The notes: generated by a model not told the origin, from the sequence alone. A stretch of DNA of 20,921 nt from CAZJNX01 sp964547415 (GCA_964547415.1 CAZJNX010000072.1:1-20921), one strand, 5' to 3'. Numbered from the stretch's first letter, positions 7,242 through 15,420 are shown. Translations and numbers: made by a program.

Positions 7242-8491
7242 CCGCCCCCCTCCCCCGGCGGGCCGAGGGCGGCGGCGATGCGCTCCACGAGCCGCTTCGC
7301 GACCTCGGCCTTCGTGAGGCGCGGCCAGTCCTCCACCCCGCCGGCCGTCACCAGGTGAACGGTGTTCTCCCCGCCGCCGAAGACGCCGGTTTCCGGGCCG
7401 ACGTCGTTGGCGAGGATCCAGTCGGCGCCCTTGCGCACGCGCTTTGCCCGCGCGTTCTCCACCACGTCGTCGGTCTCGGCGGCGAAGCCCACGACGAGCC
7501 GCGGGCGAGCCGCCGGATCGTGGCCGAGGCCCGACAGGATGTCCGGGTTCTCCACGAGGCGGAAGGCCACCCCCTCCCCGTCCCCGGTCTTCTTCAGCTT
7601 GCCGCCCGCCACCTCCGCCACCCGCCAGTCCGCGACGGCCGCCGCCATCACCGCGACGTCCGCCGGCAGCGCCGCCCGCACCGCCGCCTCCATCTGGAGC
7701 GCGGTCTCCACCGCCACGACGGAAACGCCCGGCGGGTCGGGCAGCGTCACCGGGCCGGACACCAGGACGACCTGCGCGCCCGCGGCCGCCGCGGCCTCGG
7801 CGATGGCGTGGCCCTGCCGGCCGGAGGAGCGGTTGGCGATGTAGCGCACCGGGTCGATGGGCTCGTGGGTCGGGCCGGAGGTGACGACCACGCGGCGGCC
7901 CGCGAGCGGGTGGGCGGCGGGGGCGGCGGGCTCCAGCATCGCCTCGATGGCCGCGAGGAGGTCGGCCGGCTCCACCATGCGGCCCGCGCCCGCCTCCCCG
8001 CTCTCGGCCATCTCGCCGACGGCGGGGCCGACGAAGCGGATCCCGTCCGCCTTCAGCCGCTCCACGTTCCTGACCGTCGCGGGATGGGACCACATGCGCG
8101 GGTTCATGGCAGGGGCGGCCAGCACCGGCTTGTCGGTGGCGAGGAGCGCGGTGGTGGCGAGGTCGTCGGCATGGCCGTTCGCCATGCGGGCGAGGATGTC
8201 GGCGGTCGCGGGGGCGACGACGACGAGGTCCGCCTCGCGCGACAGGCGGATGTGGGAGATCTCCCGCTCCCGGTCGAGGTCGAACAGGTCCGACAGGACG
8301 GGCGCGTTGGACAGCGCCCCCACCGACAGGGGCGTGACGAACCGGCCCGCCGCCGCCGTCATTACGACCGGCACCTCCGCCCCCCGCTCCTTCAGGCGGC
8401 GGATGAGCTCGAGGCACTTGTAGGCGGCGATCCCCCCCGCGATCACGAGGAGGATCCGCCGTCCGGCGAGCGGCTGCCCGGCCGCGCCCAT
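7238..8491 (-). CDS. coaBC: Bifunctional phosphopantothenoylcysteine decarboxylase / phosphopantothenate-cysteine ligase
   Basis: This enzyme catalyses two coenzyme A steps: joining cysteine to 4'-phosphopantothenate, then decarboxylating the product to 4'-phosphopantetheine. The protein has 417 residues. The N-terminal flavin-dependent CoaC part (about 10-185) has GGIAAYK (19-25), the catalytic His80 in ISHIRL, and PAMNPRMW (127-134). The C-terminal CoaB part (about 195-410) has TSGPTHEPIDPVRYIANRSS (204-223), AAVADWR and KLKK (298-301). In the substrate-clamp loop the usual cysteine of the ACG..G.GRM motif is replaced by ESG in EMAESGEAGAGRM (160-172), and the only cysteine in the protein is Cys26. 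I recall similar MAESGEAG loops in other Hyphomicrobiales, so this is likely a lineage variant, not a mutation. It starts 8 bp after the lpoA-like stop, with a weak ribosome site. Confidence 0.96.
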   Translation of the reverse strand: MGAAGQPLAGRRILLVIAGGIAAYKCLELIRRLKERGAEVPVVMTAAAGRFVTPLSVGALSNAPVLSDLFDLDREREISHIRLSREADLVVVAPATADILARMANGHADDLATTALLATDKPVLAAPAMNPRMWSHPATVRNVERLKADGIRFVGPAVGEMAESGEAGAGRMVEPADLLAAIEAMLEPAAPAAHPLAGRRVVVTSGPTHEPIDPVRYIANRSSGRQGHAIAEAAAAAGAQVVLVSGPVTLPDPPGVSVVAVETALQMEAAVRAALPADVAVMAAAVADWRVAEVAGGKLKKTGDGEGVAFRLVENPDILSGLGHDPAARPRLVVGFAAETDDVVENARAKRVRKGADWILANDVGPETGVFGGGENTVHLVTAGGVEDWPRLTKAEVAKRLVERIAAALGPPGEGGG

Positions 8492-8499
8492 CGCGCGGG

Positions 8500-9720
8500 T
8501 CAGAACGTGCCGCGCGCGAACCGCGCGGGCGAGGGGGAGATCATCCGCGTCTCGCCCCGCGGCTCCACGAGGAAGACGGCGAGCCCCCGCTCGCTGAGGC
8601 CGCTGCGGGAGAAGCGGAAGATGCCGTCCACCCCGAGGAAGCCCTGGTTCGAGGTGAGCTCCCGCTCCGTGAACGCCTCACCGGGTCCGAAGGCCTGGGC
8701 GAGTCCGTTGGCGAGCATCACCGCGTCGTAGACGAGGGTCGCCGTGCGCGGCGGCGCGGTGCCGTACTTCGCCTGGTAGCGGGCGGAGAAGGCCTCGAAG
8801 CCTTGGGGGGCGGGGCCGGGGTACCAGCCGCCCACCATGATGTCGGTGTCGATCACGTCCTTCGAGGCCCACTGGCCGCTGCCCAGGAGGCGGGTGGAGA
8901 CGCGGTCGAGACCGTTCGTGAACAGGTACTCGGCCGCCGTCTTCGGGTCACTCCCCCCGTTCGGGATGAAGACGTAGTCGACCCCGCCGTGGTCGGTGGC
9001 GATCTGGCGCGCCTTGGCGCCGAGCTCGTCCTGGTTGCCGTAGCGCTCCACCGCGGCGACGGTGACGCCGAAGCGGGCGGCCGCCTCGCGGAAGGCGGCC
9101 TCCATCACGAGGCCGTAGCCGTTGTTGGGGACGAGGGCGGCGATGTCGTCGTCCCCGTCGTCCTGGTCGGCGGCATAGGAAATGATGCGCACGGCGTCCT
9201 GCCGCGGCAGGAAGCTGAGGAGGTAGACGCCCTCCCGCGCCACCGAGGCGTCGGTGGAAAACGCGATCACCGGCACCTTGGCGGCGCGCGCGGCGATGCC
9301 CGCCCCGCTGACGGCCGGCGAGAAGACGGGCCCGAGGACGAGCTTCGCCCCGGCGGCGATGGCGGTCTCCGCGGCCTGCTTGCCGCCGGTGTCGGTGCCG
9401 GCCGTGTCGTGGATGGTGATGCGGATGGCGTGGGTCGACGTCTCGTCGAGGGCGAGGGCGGCAGCGTTCCGGAAGGCCTCGGCGAGGCCGCTCGCCGACC
9501 CGCCCGCGCTCTGGGGCAGGAGGAGCGCCACGTCCACGTCGCCGCGCCCGAGCGTCTCTCCGCCCGCGGGCACGGTCGCCTCCGGGGTCGGGGCCGGGCG
9601 GATGCCGACGCCCCCGTCCCCCCCGACGCAGGCGGCGAGCGCGAGCGGCACGGCCATCGCGAGGAGGCGCCGCGGCAGGCGACGGGCGCGCGCGGCAAGG
9701 CTCCGGCAGGCTGCAGTCAT
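8500..9720 (-). CDS. LpoA-like penicillin-binding protein activator lipoprotein (periplasmic-binding-protein fold)
   Basis: This is a 406-residue lipoprotein. Residues 1-30 form a signal peptide with twin basic clusters, and LAAC (28-31) is the lipobox, so Cys31 is probably lipidated. The remainder (about 60-400) resembles type I periplasmic binding proteins of the branched-chain amino acid receptor kind: VALLLPQSGG-like opening (around 64), LVLGPVFSPAVSG, VPVIAFSTDASVA, and a C-terminal LVYDAVMLANGLA. In proteobacteria this family member next to rsmI is LpoA, which activates peptidoglycan synthases. Its divergent position to rsmI supports that assignment over a transport receptor. The enterobacterial LpoA has an extra N-terminal repeat domain that is absent here. 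It is the first gene of a block with coaBC and dut. Confidence 0.8.
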   Translation of the reverse strand: MTAACRSLAARARRLPRRLLAMAVPLALAACVGGDGGVGIRPAPTPEATVPAGGETLGRGDVDVALLLPQSAGGSASGLAEAFRNAAALALDETSTHAIRITIHDTAGTDTGGKQAAETAIAAGAKLVLGPVFSPAVSGAGIAARAAKVPVIAFSTDASVAREGVYLLSFLPRQDAVRIISYAADQDDGDDDIAALVPNNGYGLVMEAAFREAAARFGVTVAAVERYGNQDELGAKARQIATDHGGVDYVFIPNGGSDPKTAAEYLFTNGLDRVSTRLLGSGQWASKDVIDTDIMVGGWYPGPAPQGFEAFSARYQAKYGTAPPRTATLVYDAVMLANGLAQAFGPGEAFTERELTSNQGFLGVDGIFRFSRSGLSERGLAVFLVEPRGETRMISPSPARFARGTF

Positions 9721-9783
9721 CGTCCCGCGTCGTCCCCCGTGGAAATGGGCGGGCCGCCCCGCCTTTGCCGGCCGGCCGGCTCG

Positions 9784-9813
9784 ATGCTACCCCCGGCGGC
9801 GGGGGCGGCTCAA
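9784..9813 (-). promoter_or_regulatory. Candidate promoter for the lpoA-like/coaBC/dut block
   Basis: On the minus strand TTGAGC (9813-9808) and TAGCAT (9789-9784) are separated by 18 bp and would start transcription roughly 55 nt before the ATG at 9720. Both hexamers match four of six consensus bases. No comparably good rightward promoter for rsmI is apparent in the same 170-bp gap. Confidence 0.4.
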
Positions 9814-9876
9814 CAGGTGGCGCCCCGGCACCCTTGGCGGATCTCGCCCGCCGGATCAACCAAGGCCCGCGCGGCG

Positions 9877-9883
9877 AGGGGAG
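9877..9883 (+). promoter_or_regulatory. Ribosome binding site deciding a TTG start for rsmI
   Basis: AGGGGAG lies 7 nt before a TTG codon at 9891. The longer open frame from an ATG at 9765 has no such site and adds 42 residues rich in glycine and arginine that the family lacks. Confidence 0.6.
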
Positions 9884-9890
9884 AAAGCGT

Positions 9891-10799
9891 TTGGAGGACA
9901 CGGCGCGCAAGGCCGCGGAGGAGCGCACCTTCCTCGTGGACGGGGCGCAGCTGGCGGCGCCTGCCCCCGAGGCGGGCCTTTACGTGGTGGCGACGCCCAT
10001 CGGCAACCTCGAGGACGTGACGCTGCGCGCGCTCAGGACGCTGGCGGGCGCGGACCTGATCGCCTGCGAGGACACCCGCGTCACCGGCGTCCTCCTCGCG
10101 CGCTACGGCATCGCCGCGCGGCTCCTGTCCTACAACGACCACAATGCGCCCGAAAGGCGCCCGCGGATCCTCGGCGCCCTCGCCGCGGGCAAGGCGGTGG
10201 CGCTCGCGAGCGACGCGGGCACGCCCCTCGTCTCGGACCCGGGCTACCGCCTCGTCGCCGAGGCGATCGCGGCCGGCCACCGGGTGGTCCCGGTTCCGGG
10301 TCCCTCGGCCCTCACGGCCGCCCTGTCGGCGGCGGGCCTTCCGACCGACGCCTTCCTGTTCGCCGGCTTCCTGCCGACGAAGCGCGCCGCCCGCCGCCGC
10401 CGCCTCGCGGCGCTTGCCGCGGTGCCGGCCACCCTCGTCTTCTACGAGGCGCGCCAGCGGGTCGCCGACACCCTCGCCGACATGGCGGCGGTGCTGGGGG
10501 GCGAACGGGAGGGCGCGGCGATGCGCGAGATCACCAAGCGGCACGAGGAGGCCGTCCGCGGCTCCCTCGCCGCGCTTTCGGCCCGCTACGCCGCGGGCGC
10601 GCAGACGCGGGGCGAGTTCGTCCTCCTCGCCGGCCCGCCGGCGCCGGCCGCCGCCCCGTCGCAGGCCGACGTCGACGCCCTCCTCGCCGAGGCCCTCTCC
10701 CGCGCCTCCACGCGGGACGCGGCCGCCGAGGTCGCGGCGCTCACCGGGCTCCCGCGCCGGGACCTCTACCGCCGCGCCATGGCGCTGAAGGACGGGTGA
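9891..10799 (+). CDS. rsmI: 16S rRNA (cytidine(1402)-2'-O)-methyltransferase
   Basis: RsmI transfers a methyl group from S-adenosylmethionine to the 2'-oxygen of C1402 in the decoding centre of 16S rRNA. From the TTG start the protein has 302 residues, close to the usual 280-300. Family motifs are LYVVATPIGNLEDVTLRAL (30-48), ACEDTRVT (58-65), SYNDHN (80-85), ASDAGTPLVSDPGYRLV (106-122), VPVPGPSALTAALSAAGLP (133-151) and FYEA. This is the tetrapyrrole (corrin/porphyrin) methylase fold. A C-terminal helical tail (about 245-302) ends with a TGLPRRDLYRRAM motif typical of the family. It is divergent from the lpoA-like gene, as in many proteobacteria, and is followed by gshB after 83 bp. Confidence 0.95.
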   Translation: MEDTARKAAEERTFLVDGAQLAAPAPEAGLYVVATPIGNLEDVTLRALRTLAGADLIACEDTRVTGVLLARYGIAARLLSYNDHNAPERRPRILGALAAGKAVALASDAGTPLVSDPGYRLVAEAIAAGHRVVPVPGPSALTAALSAAGLPTDAFLFAGFLPTKRAARRRRLAALAAVPATLVFYEARQRVADTLADMAAVLGGEREGAAMREITKRHEEAVRGSLAALSARYAAGAQTRGEFVLLAGPPAPAAAPSQADVDALLAEALSRASTRDAAAEVAALTGLPRRDLYRRAMALKDG

Positions 10800-10882
10800 C
10801 GGCGAGCGCTGGCGCGGGCGGCCGCCGGGGTGCTAAGCGGACGGGGAGCCGGCGCCGCCGGTCCGTGCCACGGGAGGCCGCC

Positions 10883-11827
10883 ATGCCGCTCGACGTCGCC
10901 GTCCAGATGGACCACGTGTCGACCATCAAGATCCGGGGCGATTCGACCTTCGCCCTCCTCCTCGAGGCCCAGCGGCGTGGCCACCGCCTGTTCCACTACG
11001 TGACGGACACCCTCGCCATGCGCGACGGCACCGTGTTCGCCACCGGCGAGCCGCTGACGGTGAAGGACGAGGAGGGCGACCACTTCCGCCTCGGCGAGCC
11101 GCGGCGGGCGCGGCTGAAGGACTTCGACGTCCTCCTGATGCGCCAGGACCCGCCCTTCGACATGGCCTATATCTCGGCCACCCATCTCCTCGAGACGCTC
11201 GCCCCCGACTGCCTCGTGGTGAACGACCCGATCGCGGTGCGCAACGCGCCGGAAAAGATCTTCGTCACCCGCTTCTCCCACCTGATGCCGCCGACCCTCG
11301 TGACCCGCAGCGTGGAGGAGGTGAGCGCCTTCCGCCGCGAGATGGGGGACGTGGTCGTGAAGCCCCTCTACGGGGCGGGCGGGCAGGCCGTCTTCCTCCT
11401 CAAGGCGGACGACGCCAACTTCCCGTCCCTCATGGACATGTTCCGCGCCACGTTTCGCGAGCCGTTCGTGGTACAGCGCTTCCTGCCGAACGTGACGGCG
11501 GGGGACAAGCGGGTGATTCTCGTGGACGGCGCCTTCGCGGGGGCGGTGAACCGCGTGCCCGCCGCGGGCGACATCCGCTCCAACATGGTGGTCGGCGGCG
11601 GCGCCCTCGAGACCGAGCTGACCGACGCGGACCGGCGGATCGTGGAGGAGGTGGGCCCGGTCCTGAAGGAAAGCGGGCTCCTGTTCGCCGGCCTCGACAT
11701 CATCGACGGCACCCTCACCGAGATCAACGTGACCTCGCCGACCGGCATCCGGGCGATCCGCCGCCTCGGCGGCCCCGACGTCGCCGCCATGATCTGGGAC
11801 GTGATCGAGGCGCGGCTCGCCCGCTAG
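10883..11827 (+). CDS. gshB: Glutathione synthetase
   Basis: This ATP-grasp enzyme joins glycine to gamma-glutamylcysteine to make glutathione in the cytoplasm. It has 314 residues against 316 in E. coli. It opens with LDVAVQMDHVSTIKIRGDST (3-22), then LMRQDPPFDMAYISATHLLE (85-104) and the VVNDPIAVRNAPEK stretch (112-125). The ATP-binding glycine loop KPLYGAGGQAVF (160-171) follows, with the phosphate/magnesium site at GLDIIDGTLTEINVTSPTGI (270-289). The ATG at 10883 is preceded by GGGAGG at good spacing. It sits directly after rsmI; yraN, which commonly lies between these two genes in related genomes, is absent here. Confidence 0.97.
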   Translation: MPLDVAVQMDHVSTIKIRGDSTFALLLEAQRRGHRLFHYVTDTLAMRDGTVFATGEPLTVKDEEGDHFRLGEPRRARLKDFDVLLMRQDPPFDMAYISATHLLETLAPDCLVVNDPIAVRNAPEKIFVTRFSHLMPPTLVTRSVEEVSAFRREMGDVVVKPLYGAGGQAVFLLKADDANFPSLMDMFRATFREPFVVQRFLPNVTAGDKRVILVDGAFAGAVNRVPAAGDIRSNMVVGGGALETELTDADRRIVEEVGPVLKESGLLFAGLDIIDGTLTEINVTSPTGIRAIRRLGGPDVAAMIWDVIEARLAR

Positions 11828-12078
11828 GGACGGCGTCTTGTTCGGGGGCCGATCCGGAGTTGATCCGGCGCCGCGGCGGGTCTAGGGAGATGCCGGGCCG
11901 GCGGGCGAAACCTCGGTAGGGGGAAGGGAGCGTCCGGATCGGTCGGGCTGTCCGCGCGGCAACGACGGGCCGGGGCAAGATAATCGGGTTATCCCGCCAC
12001 GGGGAGTCGCCGCTTCCCTGCACTCCCCGTGGGGCCGCGGCTCCGCGGCATCACACGATCCCGGGAATCGGCTAGAGA
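11828..12078. promoter_or_regulatory. Structured 251-bp gap between gshB and the glycan cluster
   Basis: No gene is supported. It marks the boundary between housekeeping genes and the glycan cluster. Visible elements are a weak candidate promoter TTGATC (11860-11865) - 17 bp - TAGGGA (11883-11888), a 10-bp inverted repeat with distant arms (11849-11858 and 11933-11942), the palindromic GATAATCGGGTTATC (11979-11993), and two hairpins close to the next start codon (11998-12031; 12034-12049). The next gene's ribosome site is poor, so leader structure may influence its translation. Confidence 0.45.
11998..12031 (+). promoter_or_regulatory. Hairpin in the leader of the WbsX-like gene
   Basis: Nine-base perfect arms CACGGGGAG and CTCCCCGTG are separated by 16 nt, immediately followed by a second small stem (12034-12049, GCCGCG/CGCGGC). 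No T-run follows, so it is not a classic terminator. It could be a leader element or a Rho-type end for gshB. Confidence 0.35.
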
Positions 12079-14268
12079 ATGGACGCGACGGATCTCGACA
12101 CCCGCACCGGCCGGCTCGACGAACTCCACCGCGAGCCGCGGATGCGCGGTCAGCTCGATGTCTTCTCCGAGCGGATGCTGATGGGCTGGGCGATCGACAC
12201 CCAGGACCCGACGGCACCGGTCGAGATCTCCCTTTACATCGACGACGTCCACGTGGGCGACTTCGCCACCCGCTACGACCGGCCGGACGTGTCGAAGGCG
12301 CTTCGCCTTCCCGTGAAGGCCGGCTTCGCCTTTTCCTTCGCCGACGTCGCCTCCGACAGGGTGGAGGCCGTCGTCCGCCTCCTGAAGGAGAGCGCCGAGG
12401 GCGGGGCACCGCTGGAGGGCCGGATCGCCGCCCGCTTCCGGGAGACCGGGACGCCGCTGGTGGTCGGCGAGCGCCTGCGGGTCGGCGCGGAGGACCTCGA
12501 GGGCATCCTCGAGATCCTCGCCCGCAAGGGCCGCGAGGTGGAGCGCAACTTCCGCACCGCCGAGCGGACCCGCTTCCTCGCCGAGCACCCGCCCGCCATC
12601 GCCCGCGCCGGGGCGGCGGCGGAGGACGTGCGGATGGTCGCCTTCTACCTTCCCCAGTACCACCCGGTGCCGGAGAACGACGAGTGGTGGGGCACGGGCT
12701 TCACCGAGTGGACCAACGTCACCGCGGCCGAGCCCTATTTTCCCGAGCACCACCAGCCGCGCCGCCCGGCCGACCTCGGCTACTACGACCTCAGGATCGA
12801 CGCGGTCCACGCCCAGCAGGTGGAGCTGGCGAAACGCTACGGCGTGTCGGCCTTCTGCTATTACTACTACTGGTTCTCGGGCAAGAAGCTGCTGGAGATG
12901 CCGGTCCGCCGCCACCTGGAGCAGGATCTCGACCTCGACTTCTGCCTGTGCTGGGCGAACGAGAACTGGTCGCGCCGGTGGGACGGGTCGGAGCAGGACG
13001 TGCTGATGAGCCAGCAGCACTCGTTCGGCGACGACGTGCGCTTCATCGAGGAGGTGCTGCCCTACTTCGCCTCGGAGCGGTACCTCAAGATCGACGGGGC
13101 GCCGCTGCTCCTCGTCTACCGCATTTCCATCCTGTCGGACGCGCCGCGGGTGGTCGCCCGCTGGAAGGAGATCGTGCGGGAGGCGGGTTATCCGGACCTC
13201 CACGTGTCGGTGTGCGAGACCTTCGGCATCAACGGCCCCCACGACTACGGGGCCGACAGCGCCTGCCAGTTCCCGCCCCACGACGTGCGCGCCCGCGTCA
13301 TCAACGACGAGATCGAGGACCTCGACCCCTCGTTCGCGGGCAACATCTACCACTACCCGGACGTTGTGGCGAACGAGATCCGCCGCCCCGCGCCGGGCTA
13401 CGTGTGCTTCCGCGCGGCGATGCCCGCCTGGGACAACACGAGCCGCAAGGGGCGGGACGGCAACCTCTTCCACAACGCCTCGCCGGCGATGTTCGAGGCG
13501 TGGCTGTCCTTCCTCGCCGCCCGCGCCCGGGCCGAGCTTCCGGCGGGCCGCCGCCTCGTCTTCGTGAACGCCTGGAACGAGTGGGCGGAAGGCGCCTACC
13601 TCGAGCCCGACCGCCGCCACGGCCACGACAACCTCGTCGCGGTCCGCAACGCCCTGTCGGTCCAGAACGGCCTCGTGGGCGAGCTGATCGACCCCGACTG
13701 CCCGGTCGAGGAGGGCCTGCGCCAGCGGATCCTCCAGGTCATCGGCACCTTGCAGAACGCCAACCGCCTCGTGCTCGACTCGGTCCTCGACCTTGGCCCC
13801 GACCGAGGTCTCGCCTCCACCTTCGTGGCGATGCCGGCCGGATCGATGGTCCGTCTGAAGCCGGACGGAGAGGCGACCTGCTGGGTGGACCGGATCAACG
13901 GAACCAGGCGGACCAGCCGTCACCTGACGCTCGACCGGAGCGCCGGCGTGACGCTGTCCGGCTGGGTGGAGATCGGGGACATGTTCCTGGGCGGAACCTG
14001 GCCGCTGTTCGCCCAGCTGACGCCGCTCGTTTCCGCGGACGCCGAGACCGTCTACATCGCCGCGATCCAGCACCGATCCGTCCGCGCCGACGTCTCCAGG
14101 GCCCTTGGCAAGACCGAGGTCGAGAACCACTACAACGGCTTTTCCCTCTTCGCCGACCTCACCAAGGTTCCGCCCGGCAGCTACCGGCTGGCGGTGCTCG
14201 TCGCGAACGAGAAGGACGCGCGGGCGGTATCCGAGCTTGCGACGCCCTTCATCATGCACTTGGGCTGA
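12079..14268 (+). CDS. WbsX-like / GH99-like glycan enzyme with flanking accessory modules
   Basis: This 729-residue protein has no signal peptide or membrane segment. The central domain (about 185-530) belongs to the WbsX / GH99-like family found in O-antigen and capsule clusters: VAFYLPQYHPVPENDEWWG (187-205), FTEWTNV, FCYYYYWFSGKKLLEMP, CWANENWSRRWDG (291-303) and VNAWNEWAEGAYLEPD (496-511). The family is usually annotated as glycosyltransferase or glycoside hydrolase-like; the reaction is unproven. The N-terminal region (about 22-125) and C-terminal region (about 560-729) appear to be two copies of one beta-rich module: each has an L.GW motif, a DVS.AL motif and a GF.(F/L)FADL-type motif in the same order. 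A helical stretch (about 140-180) links module 1 to the catalytic domain. The ATG at 12079 has only a weak ribosome site. The next glycosyltransferase starts 2 bp after the stop. Confidence 0.88.
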   Translation: MDATDLDTRTGRLDELHREPRMRGQLDVFSERMLMGWAIDTQDPTAPVEISLYIDDVHVGDFATRYDRPDVSKALRLPVKAGFAFSFADVASDRVEAVVRLLKESAEGGAPLEGRIAARFRETGTPLVVGERLRVGAEDLEGILEILARKGREVERNFRTAERTRFLAEHPPAIARAGAAAEDVRMVAFYLPQYHPVPENDEWWGTGFTEWTNVTAAEPYFPEHHQPRRPADLGYYDLRIDAVHAQQVELAKRYGVSAFCYYYYWFSGKKLLEMPVRRHLEQDLDLDFCLCWANENWSRRWDGSEQDVLMSQQHSFGDDVRFIEEVLPYFASERYLKIDGAPLLLVYRISILSDAPRVVARWKEIVREAGYPDLHVSVCETFGINGPHDYGADSACQFPPHDVRARVINDEIEDLDPSFAGNIYHYPDVVANEIRRPAPGYVCFRAAMPAWDNTSRKGRDGNLFHNASPAMFEAWLSFLAARARAELPAGRRLVFVNAWNEWAEGAYLEPDRRHGHDNLVAVRNALSVQNGLVGELIDPDCPVEEGLRQRILQVIGTLQNANRLVLDSVLDLGPDRGLASTFVAMPAGSMVRLKPDGEATCWVDRINGTRRTSRHLTLDRSAGVTLSGWVEIGDMFLGGTWPLFAQLTPLVSADAETVYIAAIQHRSVRADVSRALGKTEVENHYNGFSLFADLTKVPPGSYRLAVLVANEKDARAVSELATPFIMHLG

Positions 14269-14270
14269 CC

Positions 14271-15338
14271 ATGGACGAGACCGCGAACGTCGCCGAGCAT
14301 CCCCTCTCGTCGGAGAGCCGTCCGGCAGTGGACGGGAGCGTCCCCCTCGTGTCGGTGATCGTCCCGTCCTACTGCCACGAGCGCTACATCATCGATTGCC
14401 TGAAGTCGGTCCACGCGCAGACCCATCCGCGCATCGAGCTCGTCCTCGTGGACGACGCCTCGACCGACAACACCTTCGAATGGGCATCGGCGATCCTGTC
14501 GACGCCGTTCGGGGACCGGTTCGAGAGCGTGATCCTCGAGCGCAAGGACGAGAACGCGGGCGCGCACGACTCGCTGAACCGCGGCATCGCCCTGTCGAGC
14601 GGCAGCCACATCGCGATCCTCAACTCGGACGACCTGTTCCACCCTGCGCGGCTCGAGCGCATGCTCGCCGCCCTGGAGGGCGCGGGCTCCGCCTTCGCCT
14701 TTTCGGCGGTGGAGCCGCTCGCGGACGAGGCGGTGGCGGGGCGCGCGGACGCGTTCCCCGAGGGCCTCCTCCTCTTCAGCATCCGGCAGCGGCTCGCCAT
14801 CGCGAACGCGCCCTGCATGGGCTTCGCCCTGCTTCGATCGAACATCGCGGTCGGCACCGGCAATTTCGTCTTCACCCGAGACCTCGCAGAAAAGGTCGGC
14901 CCCTTCCTCGACTTGAAGTACTGCCACGACTGGGATTTCATTTTGCAGGCGACGCTGTTCACCGAGCCGGTGTTCGTCGACGAGCCGCTCTACAGCTACC
15001 GCCTGCACCCGCAGAACGCCTTCCGCGGCTACAAGCTCCTCGCCGAACGCGAGACCGAGATCGTGAGGGAGCGTTTCCTTTCCGCCGTAGCCGCGCCGCG
15101 CGTGCCGAACCGCAAGTGCCCTTCGCCGTGGAACCACCCGGGCTACTTCGAGCTGTTCATGCGAGACAGCTTGCTCCTCGATGTCTGGCATCGCATCGTC
15201 GGGAAACGGACCGCCAAGCAGCGGACCGTGGACCTGCCGCTGCGGGCACGTGGCCGCCAAGGCCCAGGCCATCTTCTCGCCCGGGCCCTGGACGAGGCTC
15301 GCGTGGACGTCGATGGCACTCCCGCCGATCCGCGTTGA
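14271..15338 (+). CDS. Family 2 glycosyltransferase (GT-A fold)
   Basis: This 355-residue protein probably transfers a sugar from a nucleotide donor during surface glycan assembly. The GT2 domain (about 26-240) shows SVIVPSYCHERYIIDCLKSV (28-47), LVLVDDASTDNT (57-68), ENAGAHDSLNRGI (94-106), and ILNSDDLFHP (116-125), which contains the metal/nucleotide-binding acidic motif. YCHDWDFILQA (about 218-228) supplies the acceptor-side ED-like motif. No membrane anchor is visible. It begins 2 bp after the WbsX-like gene, so the pair is co-transcribed and probably coupled. The last roughly 50 residues, after VWHRIVGKR, do not look like the family and are read through a stretch where a neighbouring frame is also open, so the true C-terminus could be frameshifted. 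Confidence 0.88.
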   Translation: MDETANVAEHPLSSESRPAVDGSVPLVSVIVPSYCHERYIIDCLKSVHAQTHPRIELVLVDDASTDNTFEWASAILSTPFGDRFESVILERKDENAGAHDSLNRGIALSSGSHIAILNSDDLFHPARLERMLAALEGAGSAFAFSAVEPLADEAVAGRADAFPEGLLLFSIRQRLAIANAPCMGFALLRSNIAVGTGNFVFTRDLAEKVGPFLDLKYCHDWDFILQATLFTEPVFVDEPLYSYRLHPQNAFRGYKLLAERETEIVRERFLSAVAAPRVPNRKCPSPWNHPGYFELFMRDSLLLDVWHRIVGKRTAKQRTVDLPLRARGRQGPGHLLARALDEARVDVDGTPADPR

Positions 15339-15420
15339 CGGCCCCCCCCATGTACGTGCAATCCGGCCGCCGGAGGCTGGAAGACGACCGCTTGTGCAGA
15401 CAGCCTTGGGAATTCGGAGA

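Noticed and set aside
9765..9890. ATG start for rsmI at 9765
   Set aside because: It adds 42 glycine/arginine-rich residues absent from the family and overlaps the candidate leftward promoter. The TTG at 9891 has a strong ribosome site.
11849..11942. 10-bp inverted repeat with a 74-bp spacer as transposon ends
   Set aside because: No transposase, no flanking target duplication, and the enclosed DNA is too short and gene-free. More likely chance or regulatory.
12684..14270. Upstream extension of the GT2 reading frame through the WbsX-like gene
   Set aside because: The frame is open by chance in GC-rich DNA. The translated extension is arginine/proline-rich, while the ATG at 14271 begins a normal GT2 protein 2 bp after the preceding stop.
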